Below the pieces are notes generated by a model. It searched no databases and was not told where the DNA came from. It was given only the letters and a program-made list of their open reading frames with translations. DNA of 64,000 bases from NCBI GenBank assembly GCA_028386065.3, contig JAKUCV010002406.1, positions 131,223 to 195,222 on the forward strand, read 5' to 3'. Positions 36,629-48,270 of the stretch are shown here, piece by piece. The first letter of the stretch is position 1. Each line of letters begins with the position of its first letter. Made by a program: the position numbers and the translations under genes. This DNA comes from Turnera subulata. Taxonomy: Eukaryota; Streptophyta; Magnoliopsida; Malpighiales; Passifloraceae.

Positions 36629-39600
36629 GAACCAAACCACAGCAAATGCAACATGCAATAATCAACAAAACATAATAACCGAGTAATATAGGCACATATC
36701 GAAGGAAATCCATCCTCACCTTGGCCGATTACTCAACTCCGGAAACAATGACCGGTCCGACGCCGGCTCCTCGGGAAACTGCCCGATATCCAACCTATAC
36801 CACAAATCAATATACACTCACATAAATGCACATAATCGGTATACTATGATGCCAATACTACGAAATACCCCATCCCAGTTCTTATCCGTTATTATTATCT
36901 TTTACCGAAAATATTATACCGTACGTATTTCCGAATATAATTTCGGTACCATACTTTAATTAAAATTCTTTTCAAAATATTTTCATAAATTATTTACTTT
37001 TCCCAAAATAATAAACTTCATTTTTTTTTTCTGGAAGCTATAACTTATATATATGTTTATCCCAAAATTATTTCCATAAATGTTATACTTGACAAAATAT
37101 AATTACTAAATATCATTATTATCTTTTTTTTTAGGAAAACATTTCCCAAAGGTAGTTTCATAATTTTCCAGAAAAATAACAACATATATATAATTTTCCA
37201 GAATATATATAACATGTTGGAAACATAATAATAATTTTTCAAAACAAAATATAATTATCTTTAATTCCAAAGAATCAAGTTTATATATACATATATATAT
37301 ATATATTAAAACACCAAAACCCATACTAATAGATTTTCCCAAAAATACTTACCATATTTATTTTTTTTTCAGAAAATATACTTGATTTTATTTAATCTAA
37401 TTTTATTTAATTTTATTTTTTTAATACCGGATTGGGCCATATACAACCCACTGCATAGGTCCAACCAAGGCCATGCCACAGCCCAGGCAGCCCTAGCAGC
37501 AGGCCCAAGTCACACAGCCCAAACCCCGGCCCATCAACACACCCAGCCCGGCAGGCATCCGGGTCAGCCCAACTAAGGTCACGACCCGATAGCAGAAGCG
37601 GGTTACTCACCTCGGGTTGCTGCGGCGCGACGGCGACGACAGGCGCAGGAGAGGACGCGAGTTCAACCACGACGTCGAGGCGGCACGAGCGGCGCGGGGA
37701 CGGCGGAAAACCAGCGCTGCAACGCCGGCAAGAAACAGAAGACACCGAGGAGCTGGATTCGCCGGGTCGCACGACGGGTCAACGCTTCTGGACGGCGCAT
37801 CTCGCAGCGGCGTCAGGCAGGGGCAGCGCCGTTGAGGTCGCGATGGTGTGGCGGTTCTGACGGCGGCGATGGTGCGGCGAGAGGCGGCCTGGAGCCTCAA
37901 CTCGTGAACAGTAACCGAGGCGCCTCCGGGGTGACGACACTGTTCACCCATATTTTTCCTTTTTTCTGTATTTTCTTATTTTCTTTCTTTTCTTTTTCTT
38001 TGATTTTCTTCTTTCTTTTTTCTGGTTTTCTTTTCTTTCTTTTTTTTCCTTTCTCTCTTTTTTTTCTACTTTCTATTTTTCTGATTGGCTCTTCTTTTTT
38101 TTCATGCCTCCTCCCTTTTTTTTTCTTCTCCCGATTTTCTTTTTATTTTTTTTCCTTTTTTTTCCTATTTCTTCTCTTTTTTTTTTCTTTTCTTCTTTTC
38201 TCTCTTTTTTTCTTTTTTTCCTCTCTTTTTCTTTTTCTTCCTCTCCTCTCTTCCTCTCCTTCTGCTTCCTTCTTTTTATAGACGATGAACACTGTTAAAC
38301 CTGTGATTTTCACTATGCAGCGTGTGATCAACCAATAATGCAGCCTGTCTGCATTACAGAGCGAGTCCGGTCCGGACCAGAAAATAACTGATACCCCCCT
38401 TAGTTATTTTCCGGTGTGATTTTCCGAGAAATTCCGAAACCCGAAAAATACCAACTTAGGCCCGAAAAATCCACGGAAAAATCACGAGCGCGGGAAAACT
38501 CTCGGTTTCAAAAAACGACGCTCGATTTCCCTTGAATTAATTACCCAAGATTAATTCAACTGTAAATCTCGGTAAAAAGACTTTTACAGTCCCGGTAAAA
38601 ATGAAAAATTTTACCCGGGCTGTACATTCTGGCAGTCCCGGAAATTTTCCGGCAAGCCCGGAAACTGACCTTTGGGTAAAACACGAACCCTTGGTCATAT
38701 GCATGTTAACGAAGCCGAGCCACGATAACGAACCGGACATTAAAAAGACGTTAATTAAACGAACAATTAAATTAATTTCTACCACGATTTTAATTTTATA
38801 CCTTGTTTTTAATTATGCTTCCTTTATTTATTTAATCATGCTGTTAATTTTAATTGGGCTGTTAGGAAGGTATATTAATTTTCAGTTGTTTAATTTTATC
38901 TGGGCTAATTAATAAAAGGCCATGATGCTATTTATTTTAATTATGTCCTTTAATTCTCAAATTATATTGTTAACAGGATAATCCTCCGTGGGCTAAACGC
39001 TTGTGAAGGCCTACCGAGCCTAATTTCGGGAATTTCTTTAATTACGTTTAAATTGGGTTAAATTATATAGATCTCATCTAAATATGAGTACATCTCAATT
39101 ATGTTATTTTATTGTTTTGGGTTAAATAAGGGTAGACCCAAATCATATCATATTTAATGTTTTCACTCTTATATATGTATATATAAACATATATATATAT
39201 ATATGTAAATCGTATTACAACTATCTCACTGAATGAAATAATACTACACTATGGTCTTACTTGATTTTATATACGTATTTATATTTACGGTGATATGTGA
39301 TTTACTAATTATATACATATATACGTTTTACAATAGTTACTTCTTTTAGCATATATATAAAATACACCTATATATAAATGCGGGTCATAATTTATCCTGA
39401 TTACAAATATAATTCACTATAAATAATTTCGTATTTATAAGGCCTATTATATAAACCATAGAAATTATTTTATGGCTACATTATATCTTACAGTGGAATT
39501 ATTTTGATAAATACTCATATTATTTTACTAACAGTTACATCATTCACTCGATAATTTTATTATCTCTGTTATTTTATAATTAACGGTATATAAGTATATA

Positions 39601-40630
39601 TGGAATTATAAGTATCACTTTTGCAACATTATGATACAATTATTTTATACCATACGATCAAGCTAAGCTAAATTATTGTCAACAGAACTAATTCTTTTTA
39701 TTTTAGTTAAATGGTTTTAATTAACAAAATTCTGGTTTGGTACATTATTTATGTATTTAATTATCTTCACTATTTTATAAACCTCGATTACTAAATGTAT
39801 ATATTTATTATTACTTTTATCGAGGATAAATACCTTATGAAATATTATTTAGTATTGAATAGACCACGAGTATGGGTCATGATTCAATTTATTTATTAAA
39901 TATAATTCTCTATATATAATTTATATAACGTATTTGTGTACATATGTGTTTTCCTATTATAAGCGACCTAAGGGCCGGGATATCGGCTTAGGCGCTCGGT
40001 TTCGATTTTTGATTTAATCAAGTATACTTGATATAACCGTTTGATTAAATTAATTACCACCAAGTTGGAAGAACTATTTGGTAATAAGATAATTATGGAG
40101 ATACTAAAATGAACAGAAAAGCCGTCTAATAAATGTTAAACCGGTATCATGCATAATCATCATGATTGGTGCATTATAAGTGATTGTGTTGCTATATATG
40201 TATATAGGGTCTCGAGGTTTGACCGGATAGCAGTTTCAGAGACACATCAGGTGAGGATGGATAACCCTTGATATGTGCCCGTAGTACTATGTATGATTTG
40301 TTGTTTGATTGAACTGCTGGTATGATTATTGATTGTTGTTTGACTACTATGATATTGTTGCTGTTGTTGGTTAGCTGTGTTATTGATTTGTGAAATCTGT
40401 GCTGAGATTAATGTTGAACTGTTAATTATGAGTAATTAGTGTTACGAGATTGTTGATTGGATGAGTCTGTGGAATAATTTGAAATAATAGAAAATGGATA
40501 ATTGATGAAAGTGTAATGGAATTGGACTGAATTTGAGATGATGATATAATTGTCACGTGGAAAGTAGTGGTACGACTAGATGGTTAGGGGCTTGTTCTGT
40601 GGTGTCATGGCCGGTTTGGATTGGTTGTTG

Positions 40631-40703
40631 GGGATGTTGATCCCGGATGATGTTGATATTGGGATGTTGATCCCGGATTGGTTGTGATTGGGATGTTGAT
40701 CCC
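40631..40703 (+). repeat. Three GGGATGTTGATCCC palindromes in P2
   Basis: Identical 14-mers at 40631-40644, 40661-40674 and 40690-40703, each with GGGAT/ATCCC arms, spaced 30 and 29 bases apart. They correspond in position and strand to the M1 array. Confidence 0.85.
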
Positions 40704-40921
40704 GGATTGTGTTTTGGCCTGGCATCCGGAATTAGTTAATAACCAAGTACGACCCTAGCTTGTCCAATGACAGGGGCCCGGAAGATAAAATTGGTAATAA
40801 TAATAATAAACATTCTTTTGGTCTTGGCTCAGTTATGTTTTAGTAGGATTCCTCTGTTGTGTTATTTGTGTTTACTTCGTAAGTGTTATGGTTGACTACA
40901 TATCTCTGTTTATCTTTCGTC

Positions 40922-40970
40922 GGTGAGCACTTCGGACTCACCCCTCGCCTGCGGGGTTTCATCCCGTAGG
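40922..40970 (+). other. Conserved double hairpin in P2
   Basis: Stem GGTGAG / CTCACC (40922-40927 with 40937-40942), loop CACTTCGGA, then stem CCTGCGGG / CCCGTAGG (40948-40955 with 40963-40970). Identical first hairpin in M1 and P1. Confidence 0.78.
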
Positions 40971-42254
40971 ATGAGTTGTTTGTAGTGCAGGAACGTACGG
41001 GCAGGCTGCAGTGTACCCTCGGGCAGGACTCGGATCCATTAGTTGCATCGGGCTTTGCATATTTTGACATTGAGTTATAAAATGTTTCCGCTGTGCTGTT
41101 GTTATTGAGATTCCCGAAGTCGGGTGTTATACTATTGTTGTTGGGCCGATTTTTTGTTGTATTACACAGTTTGTGCCACGTGTCGGCACTGTTGTTGGTA
41201 ATTGCTGTTTGTTGGGTAAATTTAGGTCAGGGTGTTTCATATTATCAAAGTAAATACGTACCGGAATAATAACCGGGTATCAGTATGGTATTTTTGACAC
41301 TTGAAAATAAATGGTGAATTATGATGATAATGGGAATAACCCGGGGAAGTACCGAGTTAGCACAGTATTTACTTTACGGCTTACAGTAATAGTCGAGCAT
41401 TTGCATATCATCTTATACGTGCATAAACCGTTGTTTGATATAGGAATTGATAACGAGTAGTACCTTGAGGAGCCTGAGCTAACATTTCGAGGACTATCAG
41501 GAATAGGAAAATCGGCTAAGGTGAGGATAAATAAATATTTATATACTGCCGTAGTACCAAGTTGCTGTTTGTTTATTATCTGTGTTATATGCTTGAATAA
41601 TTCCTTGTGGCTGTGAATGGTTGTTGTGAGATGAATTTAATTGGTGTTCGTTGCCGTTGATGTTGTTAAATTGATGCTACTGTTAATGTTAATGATAATG
41701 TAGAAATGTTGGTATTAGTAGGTTATTACTGTTGTTGTTGAATGTGAAATTGTGTGAGTAGAGTACCGAGGGTACTATTATGGGAAAACAGTTGGAGTAA
41801 GTTGTATTATCCAGACGAGCGGAGAGGCTGTGAGCCTGCTCGGGATAATGAGTTAATGAAGGATAATAGAAATTAAGTAACAAGATGTGGGTAAAGAAAT
41901 AATAAAACTGGATATACTTAGACATCTAGTAAGTCATAGCTAAATGTTGGAACAACCAGATGGTAGTCTTATTTTTATGGTGCTGGGGGAGAGTGTGCTT
42001 GGGGTCTGGTCCCTGTTTATGCCAGTTATACGTGGAGGTACCAGGGCGGGGTCCACGGGCTAGCTAGCTTAACTACCAGGCGACGGCTACCATTTAACTA
42101 GTGATAGGGGCCCTGATAATAAAATTGGTATAGCGTGTCTAGAATCACAGAGTGTGTTATTTAGGGTTCGTGCGAACCTTAGTTAATTGCTGTTGATGTG
42201 ACTTGGATTATTTACGGTTGTTTGTATATGTATATTTGCTTATGGATTTTACCC

Positions 42255-42275
42255 GGTGAGCACTTCGGACTCACC
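42255..42275 (+). other. Conserved hairpin in P1
   Basis: Stem GGTGAG / CTCACC with loop CACTTCGGA, identical to P2 and M1. The second hairpin is degraded here: after CCTGCG the sequence departs from the other two copies. Confidence 0.75.
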
Positions 42276-42628
42276 CCTCGCCTGCGTGATCTGGTCGTGT
42301 AGTTTGATTGTGCGTAGCTCAGGTACGTTCGAGGCAAGCTGTGGCGCACCCTCTGCCAGGCCCGGATCCATCCTGCGTTGCATCATGTTACACTGTTGTC
42401 TATTGCTGTATTGTATTAAGACTTCCGCTGCTTGCATTTTATTTCTTGATTCAGTTGCTTGTTGTAATAATGTTCCCGTGCCGGGACAAGTATTGTTGAT
42501 GTATTATGTACTTTTATTGTTTTAATACTGTTGGTTGTGATATTTACCACTGTGGTTACTGTAATAGTATGTGGTCCTACGTGTTTACTGTGTATAACGG
42601 TAAATACGGACCGGGGCGTTTCATGATT

Positions 42629-44617
42629 AGTGTCATTGAATAATTTTGATAATATATTACATTATTAATTATTAAATTCATAACTAAAAAATGACTAAAG
42701 CACAGTATGCTTAATATTTTTTTTTTGCTTTTAACCCACGCACTATACTTTACTGCCGTGGGTGGCATGAACTTTGTTTACAATTACACAGATCTAAAAA
42801 ATTTTAAATGAGTATTTTTTTAATTTAAGATTAAAAATAGAATCTAATATTTATTATATGTTTCGACAAATATATAAAATTAGTTAGGAAAAACTTAATT
42901 ACTTGTATCAATTCTATTTTTAACATTTGATATTAGAATACACCTTTCAAAATTTCCTAATATCAGAAGTTTCAAAATTTCCTAATATCAGAAGTTCTGG
43001 TCGCATGCTAATTCAAGAACAGATTGGCGAATATCAGGTGGTTTTCTAGTAAGCATTGCAGCAGCAGTCTGAATGAATAGAATGCTTTGCTCGAATGTTA
43101 ATCTGAAGACACAATGCCCTAAGTAGGGAATTGAATCTAAGTTCGAATAATACTTAAAAAAAAGTGCGGAGTCTCAACTGCTAATCTATTCGAACAAACC
43201 GCTCGAATCATATTTATATATGTATTCTTATACAAAGCTTCAAGATACCAAATACGAAATGATTAATACGTAACAAGGCATGTGATCGCATCAATTTTAG
43301 ACTGTGGTCATTATTTTGTTGAAATTAATTTTTGGACACTTGTGAAATGCACCTAATATCTACTATGATCTCGATATGAAATTAATCATTTTTTTGTTGA
43401 GAGGTTTAGTTCATTTATTGCTTTGACATTGGTAGCTAACAGATATTAACATTTTTTTATGTATACTAGGCAGTATTAGTATAGTTAAAAGTCGTAAATA
43501 ATTTTCTAAACATATAAATCATAATTTTCCAAAACTAACCATTCTAATTATAATTTTTTTTACTATATTAACAAGATTAAATATTTTATGTTCTTAGTCT
43601 GTTATTAATTGGTATGACAACTAATTTGTGATATATATATATATATATATATAGGTCGTCAATTTTGTGAGGGAAATAAAAAATTTGAGGGAGAAAAAAT
43701 GGTAAAAAGTACGTGTCTAACTATACAGAGGTTTGTTAGTGAAAATATAACTAAATTTCATGTAAGATGTATCATGACAAAAAGTCAGCTCACTTGGTTT
43801 ATCCACTGGTTTAGATATGTTGTAATGGGCCTAGAGTAATATGTGCCTCCATGGCCAACAGTAGTAACATAGCTGCACAATCTAAACTCTAACTGTAGTG
43901 TAAACTCATGCATGCCCACCACAAAAGGTAACTGCACCTCTCTCTCTCTTTTTTTTTTTTTTTTAGGTAAGATGATGCTCTCCCGGCTATCATATACGCA
44001 ACATATAGGGCCCAACTCATCACCAAACTCCAGCGCAGCTACTTGCTACTAGCCTTTTGAGCTCACTGACGCCAGTCTAAAAACGTTGCCATTTGATTAA
44101 AAAAAATATAAAAAAATAAAAAATTAGACGCTAGTTTAATCCAGGTCGGCTCCTTAAAGGGTAAAGTTACGGATTAGAAAAATGGGTAAAGTATAGCTAA
44201 ACTGGCCAAAGAAGTTTATCCCGTCCAAGGGCTTGCCACTTCAATAGGTAAATTTCCATGCAGTACGCATCAACGATTCCGGTGCGTCAATCTGAAATGT
44301 TCTTCTAACAGAGGAAAAGACGAGTGCATGCCTGAACTGAAGTGAATTCAAATTCTTCTTGAAATATATCTTAAACCAAAATGCCCAGAGTCATGACAAG
44401 CATCCTTTGTTGAGGTATATTTGGGCTTGAGGAAAAGTCTCAAGAGTTCAAGCGGATCATTTAGCTGTTCAATCTGTATGCAATACACAGTGATGCACAT
44501 TTGTGGCCACTGACTAGGCTAAACCGAGGTATGATTTCTACATCATGGAGAATAAAAGGATCGAAGTTCATGAAGAGGCCATAACATTTCTGAGTGAAGA
44601 AGCACATGTAATCTAGG
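42629..44617. other. Intergenic region between the LTR nest and the PLP homeostasis gene
   Basis: AT-rich and noncoding. It holds a perfect 25-bp tandem pair (42945-42994), a TA dinucleotide run near 43632-43654, a T run at about 43950-43966 and, at the right end, the 3' UTR of the minus-strand gene. No mobile element boundary was found. Confidence 0.5.
42945..42994. repeat. Perfect 25-bp tandem duplication
   Basis: Two adjacent identical copies (42945-42969 and 42970-42994) beginning TTTCAAAATTTCC and ending ATATCAGAAG. Noncoding; a recent slippage or repair duplication. Confidence 0.9.
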
Positions 44618-46782
44618 TTATTTCTTCTTTGGATATTCCCTAGGTCCAAAAATTGTAGATCCAATTCTAACATTTGTACTCCCCATCTCAATCTGCAAAA
44701 GAGCTTTCTAGTTAGTAGGAAAATCTCACTAGAGTATTTATACTAAGTACAAATCACAGCATTCTCATTAAACTCGACTTGAAAAATAACTGGTAAGATT
44801 GCAATTGAATGGTACTGGATAATATAGTAAATAGCCTAGCCATATAAGTAAGCATCCTTACAGCTTGCTCAAAGTCACCAGACATGCCCATTGAGAGCTC
44901 GCATTGATCTTCTGGTATCCCCAGTGCCTTGCAGACCTCACTTCTGCAGTTTGCTAATGTCTGTGGACACCAAATAGTTTGACATAAAAAAGATGTGAAC
45001 TCACTGAATGCTGGGGAAAAAAGATAAGAAAGAAAAAGTATGAACCACAACCTTAAAGTTTTCCGGGGTACTTGAATAATCAAGCATCCCTATTGTCATT
45101 AGGCCACAGAACTCGAGGTTCTGGCATCCCTCATGAACATGTTTGGCCAGTTCCACACAGGCAGAGGGCTCAACACCAAATTTAGCTACAACAAGAAAAA
45201 GAAAGGCATAAAGAAACAGCTGAAATAGTAAAACGGTAAACTAACATATGCTCCAGAGAACCCCTGAATTACCAGGATCTGTAAGGATTGGTAGGTCAAT
45301 AGAAATTTAAATAGGAGAGAAAGCAAGAGTAATTAGGGAAACACTTTCCCCGAAGATTTTGAATGCCTCAACCATGAACAGGACAGTTATGAAGAAATTT
45401 CAGCGGGTAAGCCAACTTCCACAGATGGGCACAAACTGGATTGCAAACATTAAAGAACAAAGGTAGCTAGAAAACCAACAAATCTCACACCATCCAGCTT
45501 CGAGGAAAAAGAAAAAGCATATGAGGAATTTGCAAAACCACCAAACGCTGGACAAAAATCAGCACAGGTGAAAATTTACTTATGCCTTGTCGCTGTCACA
45601 CAGAAAAAGGACTTGTGGAAAATCCCAAGGCAGGAATCCGACCAAATGAAGCACATTCTAAACTAACTAATTTTTCTGCGTAGAGGAATCCGATAAAAAG
45701 TCCCAGTTTTTCAAACCATCTTGATTAGTTGAGGCAGTACTAACAAAAAATCCAACTTATCAACCATCCAACCACACTGCATTCACAGAAAAAAGAGCAA
45801 CAAAATGATAATACTAACATTCTTCACCACTGGTATTCACTTGGACGAAGACCTTCAGAGGCTTCCTTCCCAAATTCCCAACTGCACGATCAAGATGATT
45901 GGCTATCTGCCAAAATAAACACTTAGAGGTAATGGAGTGAACAAGAGAACATGAGACATGAACATATTGTGGTTCATCATCATTTCAAAATCAAGCAAAG
46001 AACACCAAAATTCATTCCGTGGACAAAATACAAAATGCAAAAACCACAATAATTCTTCCAGAGAATGGAAAACCAATGGCAAGATTAAGCAGTTAACAGG
46101 TTCCTAGTGGAAACAAAGTCTCTAACCTTAACATCATCCACAGTCTCTACCATTGCAAGGTTGGGTACACCAGCTGCAGAACAAGACGTTGTGGTAATAA
46201 GAAAAATAGAAGAACACACAATATCAAAAATTTAAGCAGAATATGAAGAGCATCAAAACAAGTAAGCATTTGAACCATACAGAGTAGAGGTTTAACTTTG
46301 TTGCTCTGTAAATTCCCAATGAAATGCCACTCTATATCCTCCGGAAGCTGCACAATTTTTCCAAAAGCCATGAAATTTTAAAAACTAATAAAAAAAATCA
46401 GACGTTCATAAAGAAGAATCAAAAAGGAAAAAAGAAAATGGACCTGAGGAGCTTTCTCAAGGAGCTCCTGGACGTAGTTTTCGCCAAAACAGCGGTGGCC
46501 TGCATCGTAGACTTGGCGGAGGACGGGCACCGGCTTCGTCTTGCTAACCGCCACCACTCTGATTTGTTGGGGGCTGCGACCTGCCCGCTCCGCTGCCTGC
46601 TGGACGCGCTGAAGGACCGACCGGAGAGCCGTCGCGGCCACTCCGTCCATCGCGGCGGACGTTGCTGCCATCTCTTGGATTTGCTCTTCTTCTCTTCTTG
46701 TGTTGTTAGTATTATTTTTATCTGCTTGAGCTTTAGATTTGGGTTCCGCGATTACTGCTTCTGCTTCACCTAGATTGTTCAT
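44618..46782 (-). CDS. Pyridoxal phosphate homeostasis protein (YggS/PROSC/PLPBP family)
   Basis: Soluble single-domain alanine-racemase-fold protein that binds and buffers pyridoxal 5'-phosphate; no catalytic activity is established for the family. Seven exons on the minus strand: 46444-46782, 46281-46347, 46127-46173, 45819-45906, 45052-45185, 44862-44960 and 44618-44692. They give 282 residues with GT-AG introns and consistent phases. Motifs: [10 protein letters not shown] (PLP-lysine region), [87 protein letters not shown]. Plant members are near 245 residues, and the internal Met at complement 46671 ([10 protein letters not shown]) gives 245. The 37-residue N-terminal extension from 46782 is hydrophilic and Asn/Glu-rich, so the start is uncertain. 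No damage is seen. Confidence 0.94.
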
Positions 46783-47174
46783 TACTTACTTTCAGTGGTC
46801 TCTGAGTCGCCCTGTCCCATCTTGAGAGAAAACATTTTCACCTGCCCGGGCAAAAAACCAAAAATCAATCTTGCTTACGCAAGACACCTCGTTCGCTACT
46901 TCTTTAATACTACGACACGTCGCTCTTATGGTAGAGAAACAAACCTTGTTAACTTAATCGTGAATTTTGCCCATTGTATCATTTTGTCCAAATTAATTTA
47001 GGTAACTGTATGGATAATAATTGAAATCCGATGTTTAAGTTCAATAAAATATGCAAAAATCCAAAGTCAAGAGGAGGGATTTGTGCTCAACTTGAATTAA
47101 TTTTGTGTTAAAACTTATTGTGACAAAAAAAACATTCAAACTTATTTGATAATTAATCCTGCAAAGCCTAACTA
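46783..47174. other. Promoter side of the PLP homeostasis gene
   Basis: Noncoding spacer between the gene start and the Pack-MULE. No TATA box was assigned with confidence. Confidence 0.45.
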
Positions 47175-47539
47175 TATATATTTCGGACTAATGCCACGTT
47201 TGATCCTTGTGTTGCCCCTGAAATTTGGTTTTCGTCCTTGTGTTGAGATTCGATCGTTTTTCATCCCTCTGTTGGCTCCGTTTTACATGTTTTGGTCTGA
47301 GGCTCCGGAATCCGGCAGCTGGTGCTGACGTGGCATGCTTTTTGGCTCCACATCAGCATATGCGGGACCCGCGTATCAGGTCAAGCCAACAAACCGGAAC
47401 GGCCCGACCTTACTGGTTCGCCCACCTAAAAGACCCGTCCAACCAAACCAATTAATTCATTTAGAAAGTAATATTGTTATTGGAAAAAAAGAAAAAAAAT
47501 TGGGTTTAATTCTCACCACATATTTGTAATAATAATACA

Positions 47540-48065
47540 AAATAATTGCAAAAATATAAATTAAATTAAATATTATTTATAATTGGAAAAGAAATATATT
47601 TTAAATGCTCATTAATTCAAAATCATTACAAATTTGAAAATGGAAATTAATCATTATTTGTAATTAGAAAATAAATTAATTAATGAGGCTAATTAATTCG
47701 AAATAATTACAAATTTATAAAAGGAAATTTATAATTGGAAAATAAATAAAATCTCAAAGCTGATTGACTTGAAATTATTATAAATTTAAAAAAGGAAATC
47801 ATATTTTCAACTGATTAATTCGAAATTATTACCAATTTGAGAAAGAAAATTAATTATTATTTATATATAGAAAATAAATAGATTTTCAAGGCTAATTAAT
47901 TTGAAATAATTACAAATTTAAAAAGGAAATTAATTATTATTTATAATTGGAAATAAATTAGATTTCAAAGTTGATTAATTTGAAATTATTACAAGTTTTT
48001 AAAAAGGAAATTAATTATTATTTATAATTTAAAAAAATATATTTTCAACAGATTAATTTGAATTC
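47540..48065. repeat. AT-rich minisatellite inside the Pack-MULE
   Basis: About six to seven diverged units of roughly 75-85 bp, each with GGAAATTAATTATTATTT, then GAAAATAAAT, TTTCAA, GCTGATTAATT and GAAATTATTACAAATTT. No coding potential. Confidence 0.75.
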
Positions 48066-48270
48066 TTAAAAAAAAACAACTCATCATCTTCATCGTCAAC
48101 CTCCTCAATCCGAATCCACCAACACCCTTACCACCCACCCAATCCCCTCAACCAAAGTCACCTCTCCCCATCCCATCAACAGACTCGTTCCTCTCTCCCT
48201 CTCTCTTTCATGGCCTAAAACCTAAATCAAAAGATCTAAAATCGTTGAAAGACCCAATGAAATCCCTAAA

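Larger units (their letters stand above)
35717..38626 (-). mobile_element. M1: long TG...CA element, probably a solo LTR, nested in P2 in reverse
   Basis: On the minus strand it starts TGTACAGCCCGGG (at 38626) and ends GGGGCGTTTCA (at 35717), 2,910 bp in all. Flanks are TTCCG (35712-35716) and TTCTG (38627-38631), a 5-bp TSD with one C-to-T change in a CpG, as expected from methylated-cytosine decay. It is the only uninterrupted copy, so it defines the P1/M1 subfamily. Landmarks on the minus strand: GC-rich leader to 37611 then GTGAG, exon-like block 36794-36720, seven palindromes 36628-36285, and double hairpin 36074-36026. A long pyrimidine-rich tract fills 37960-38275 (plus strand). Confidence 0.86.
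34092..41239 (+). mobile_element. P2: long TG...CA element, probably a solo LTR, nested in P1
   Basis: Starts TGTAACGACCCGCG and ends GGGTGTTTCA, with a perfect 5-bp TSD TATTA (34087-34091 and 41240-41244). Without the nested M1 it is about 4.2 kb. Its first 300 bases match the element that begins at 63802, so P2 and that copy form one subfamily, related to but distinct from P1 and M1. Landmarks: pyrimidine-rich then GC-rich leader (about 34640-35308) ending in AAG|GTGAG, ATATAG-bounded block 40208-40250, GGGAT...ATCCC palindromes 40631-40703, and double hairpin 40922-40970. No protein-coding domain. Confidence 0.87.
32653..42623 (+). mobile_element. P1: long TG...CA element, probably a solo LTR (outer layer of the nest)
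   Basis: Starts TGTAACAGCCCGGG and ends GGGGCGTTTCA, with a perfect 5-bp TSD TGATT (32648-32652 and 42624-42628). TG...CA ends with 5-bp TSDs are the LTR-retrotransposon signature. After removing the nested P2 with its TSD (34092-41244) about 2.8 kb remain, close to the 2.9 kb of M1, which it resembles along its length. No gag-pol coding, primer-binding site or second terminal repeat was seen, so a solo LTR is the simplest reading; a non-autonomous element is the alternative. Internal landmarks: GC-rich leader about 33240-33635 ending in AG|GTGAG, exon-like block 41444-41520, and a hairpin at 42255-42275. Confidence 0.85.

Noticed and set aside
37832..38298. Phe-rich frames in M1
   Set aside because: Pure product of the T/C-rich tract at 37960-38275.
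32653..42623. Reading the nested elements as Helitrons or TIR transposons
   Set aside because: Ends are TG...CA with 5-bp TSDs, not TC...CTRR with AT insertion, and there are no terminal inverted repeats.
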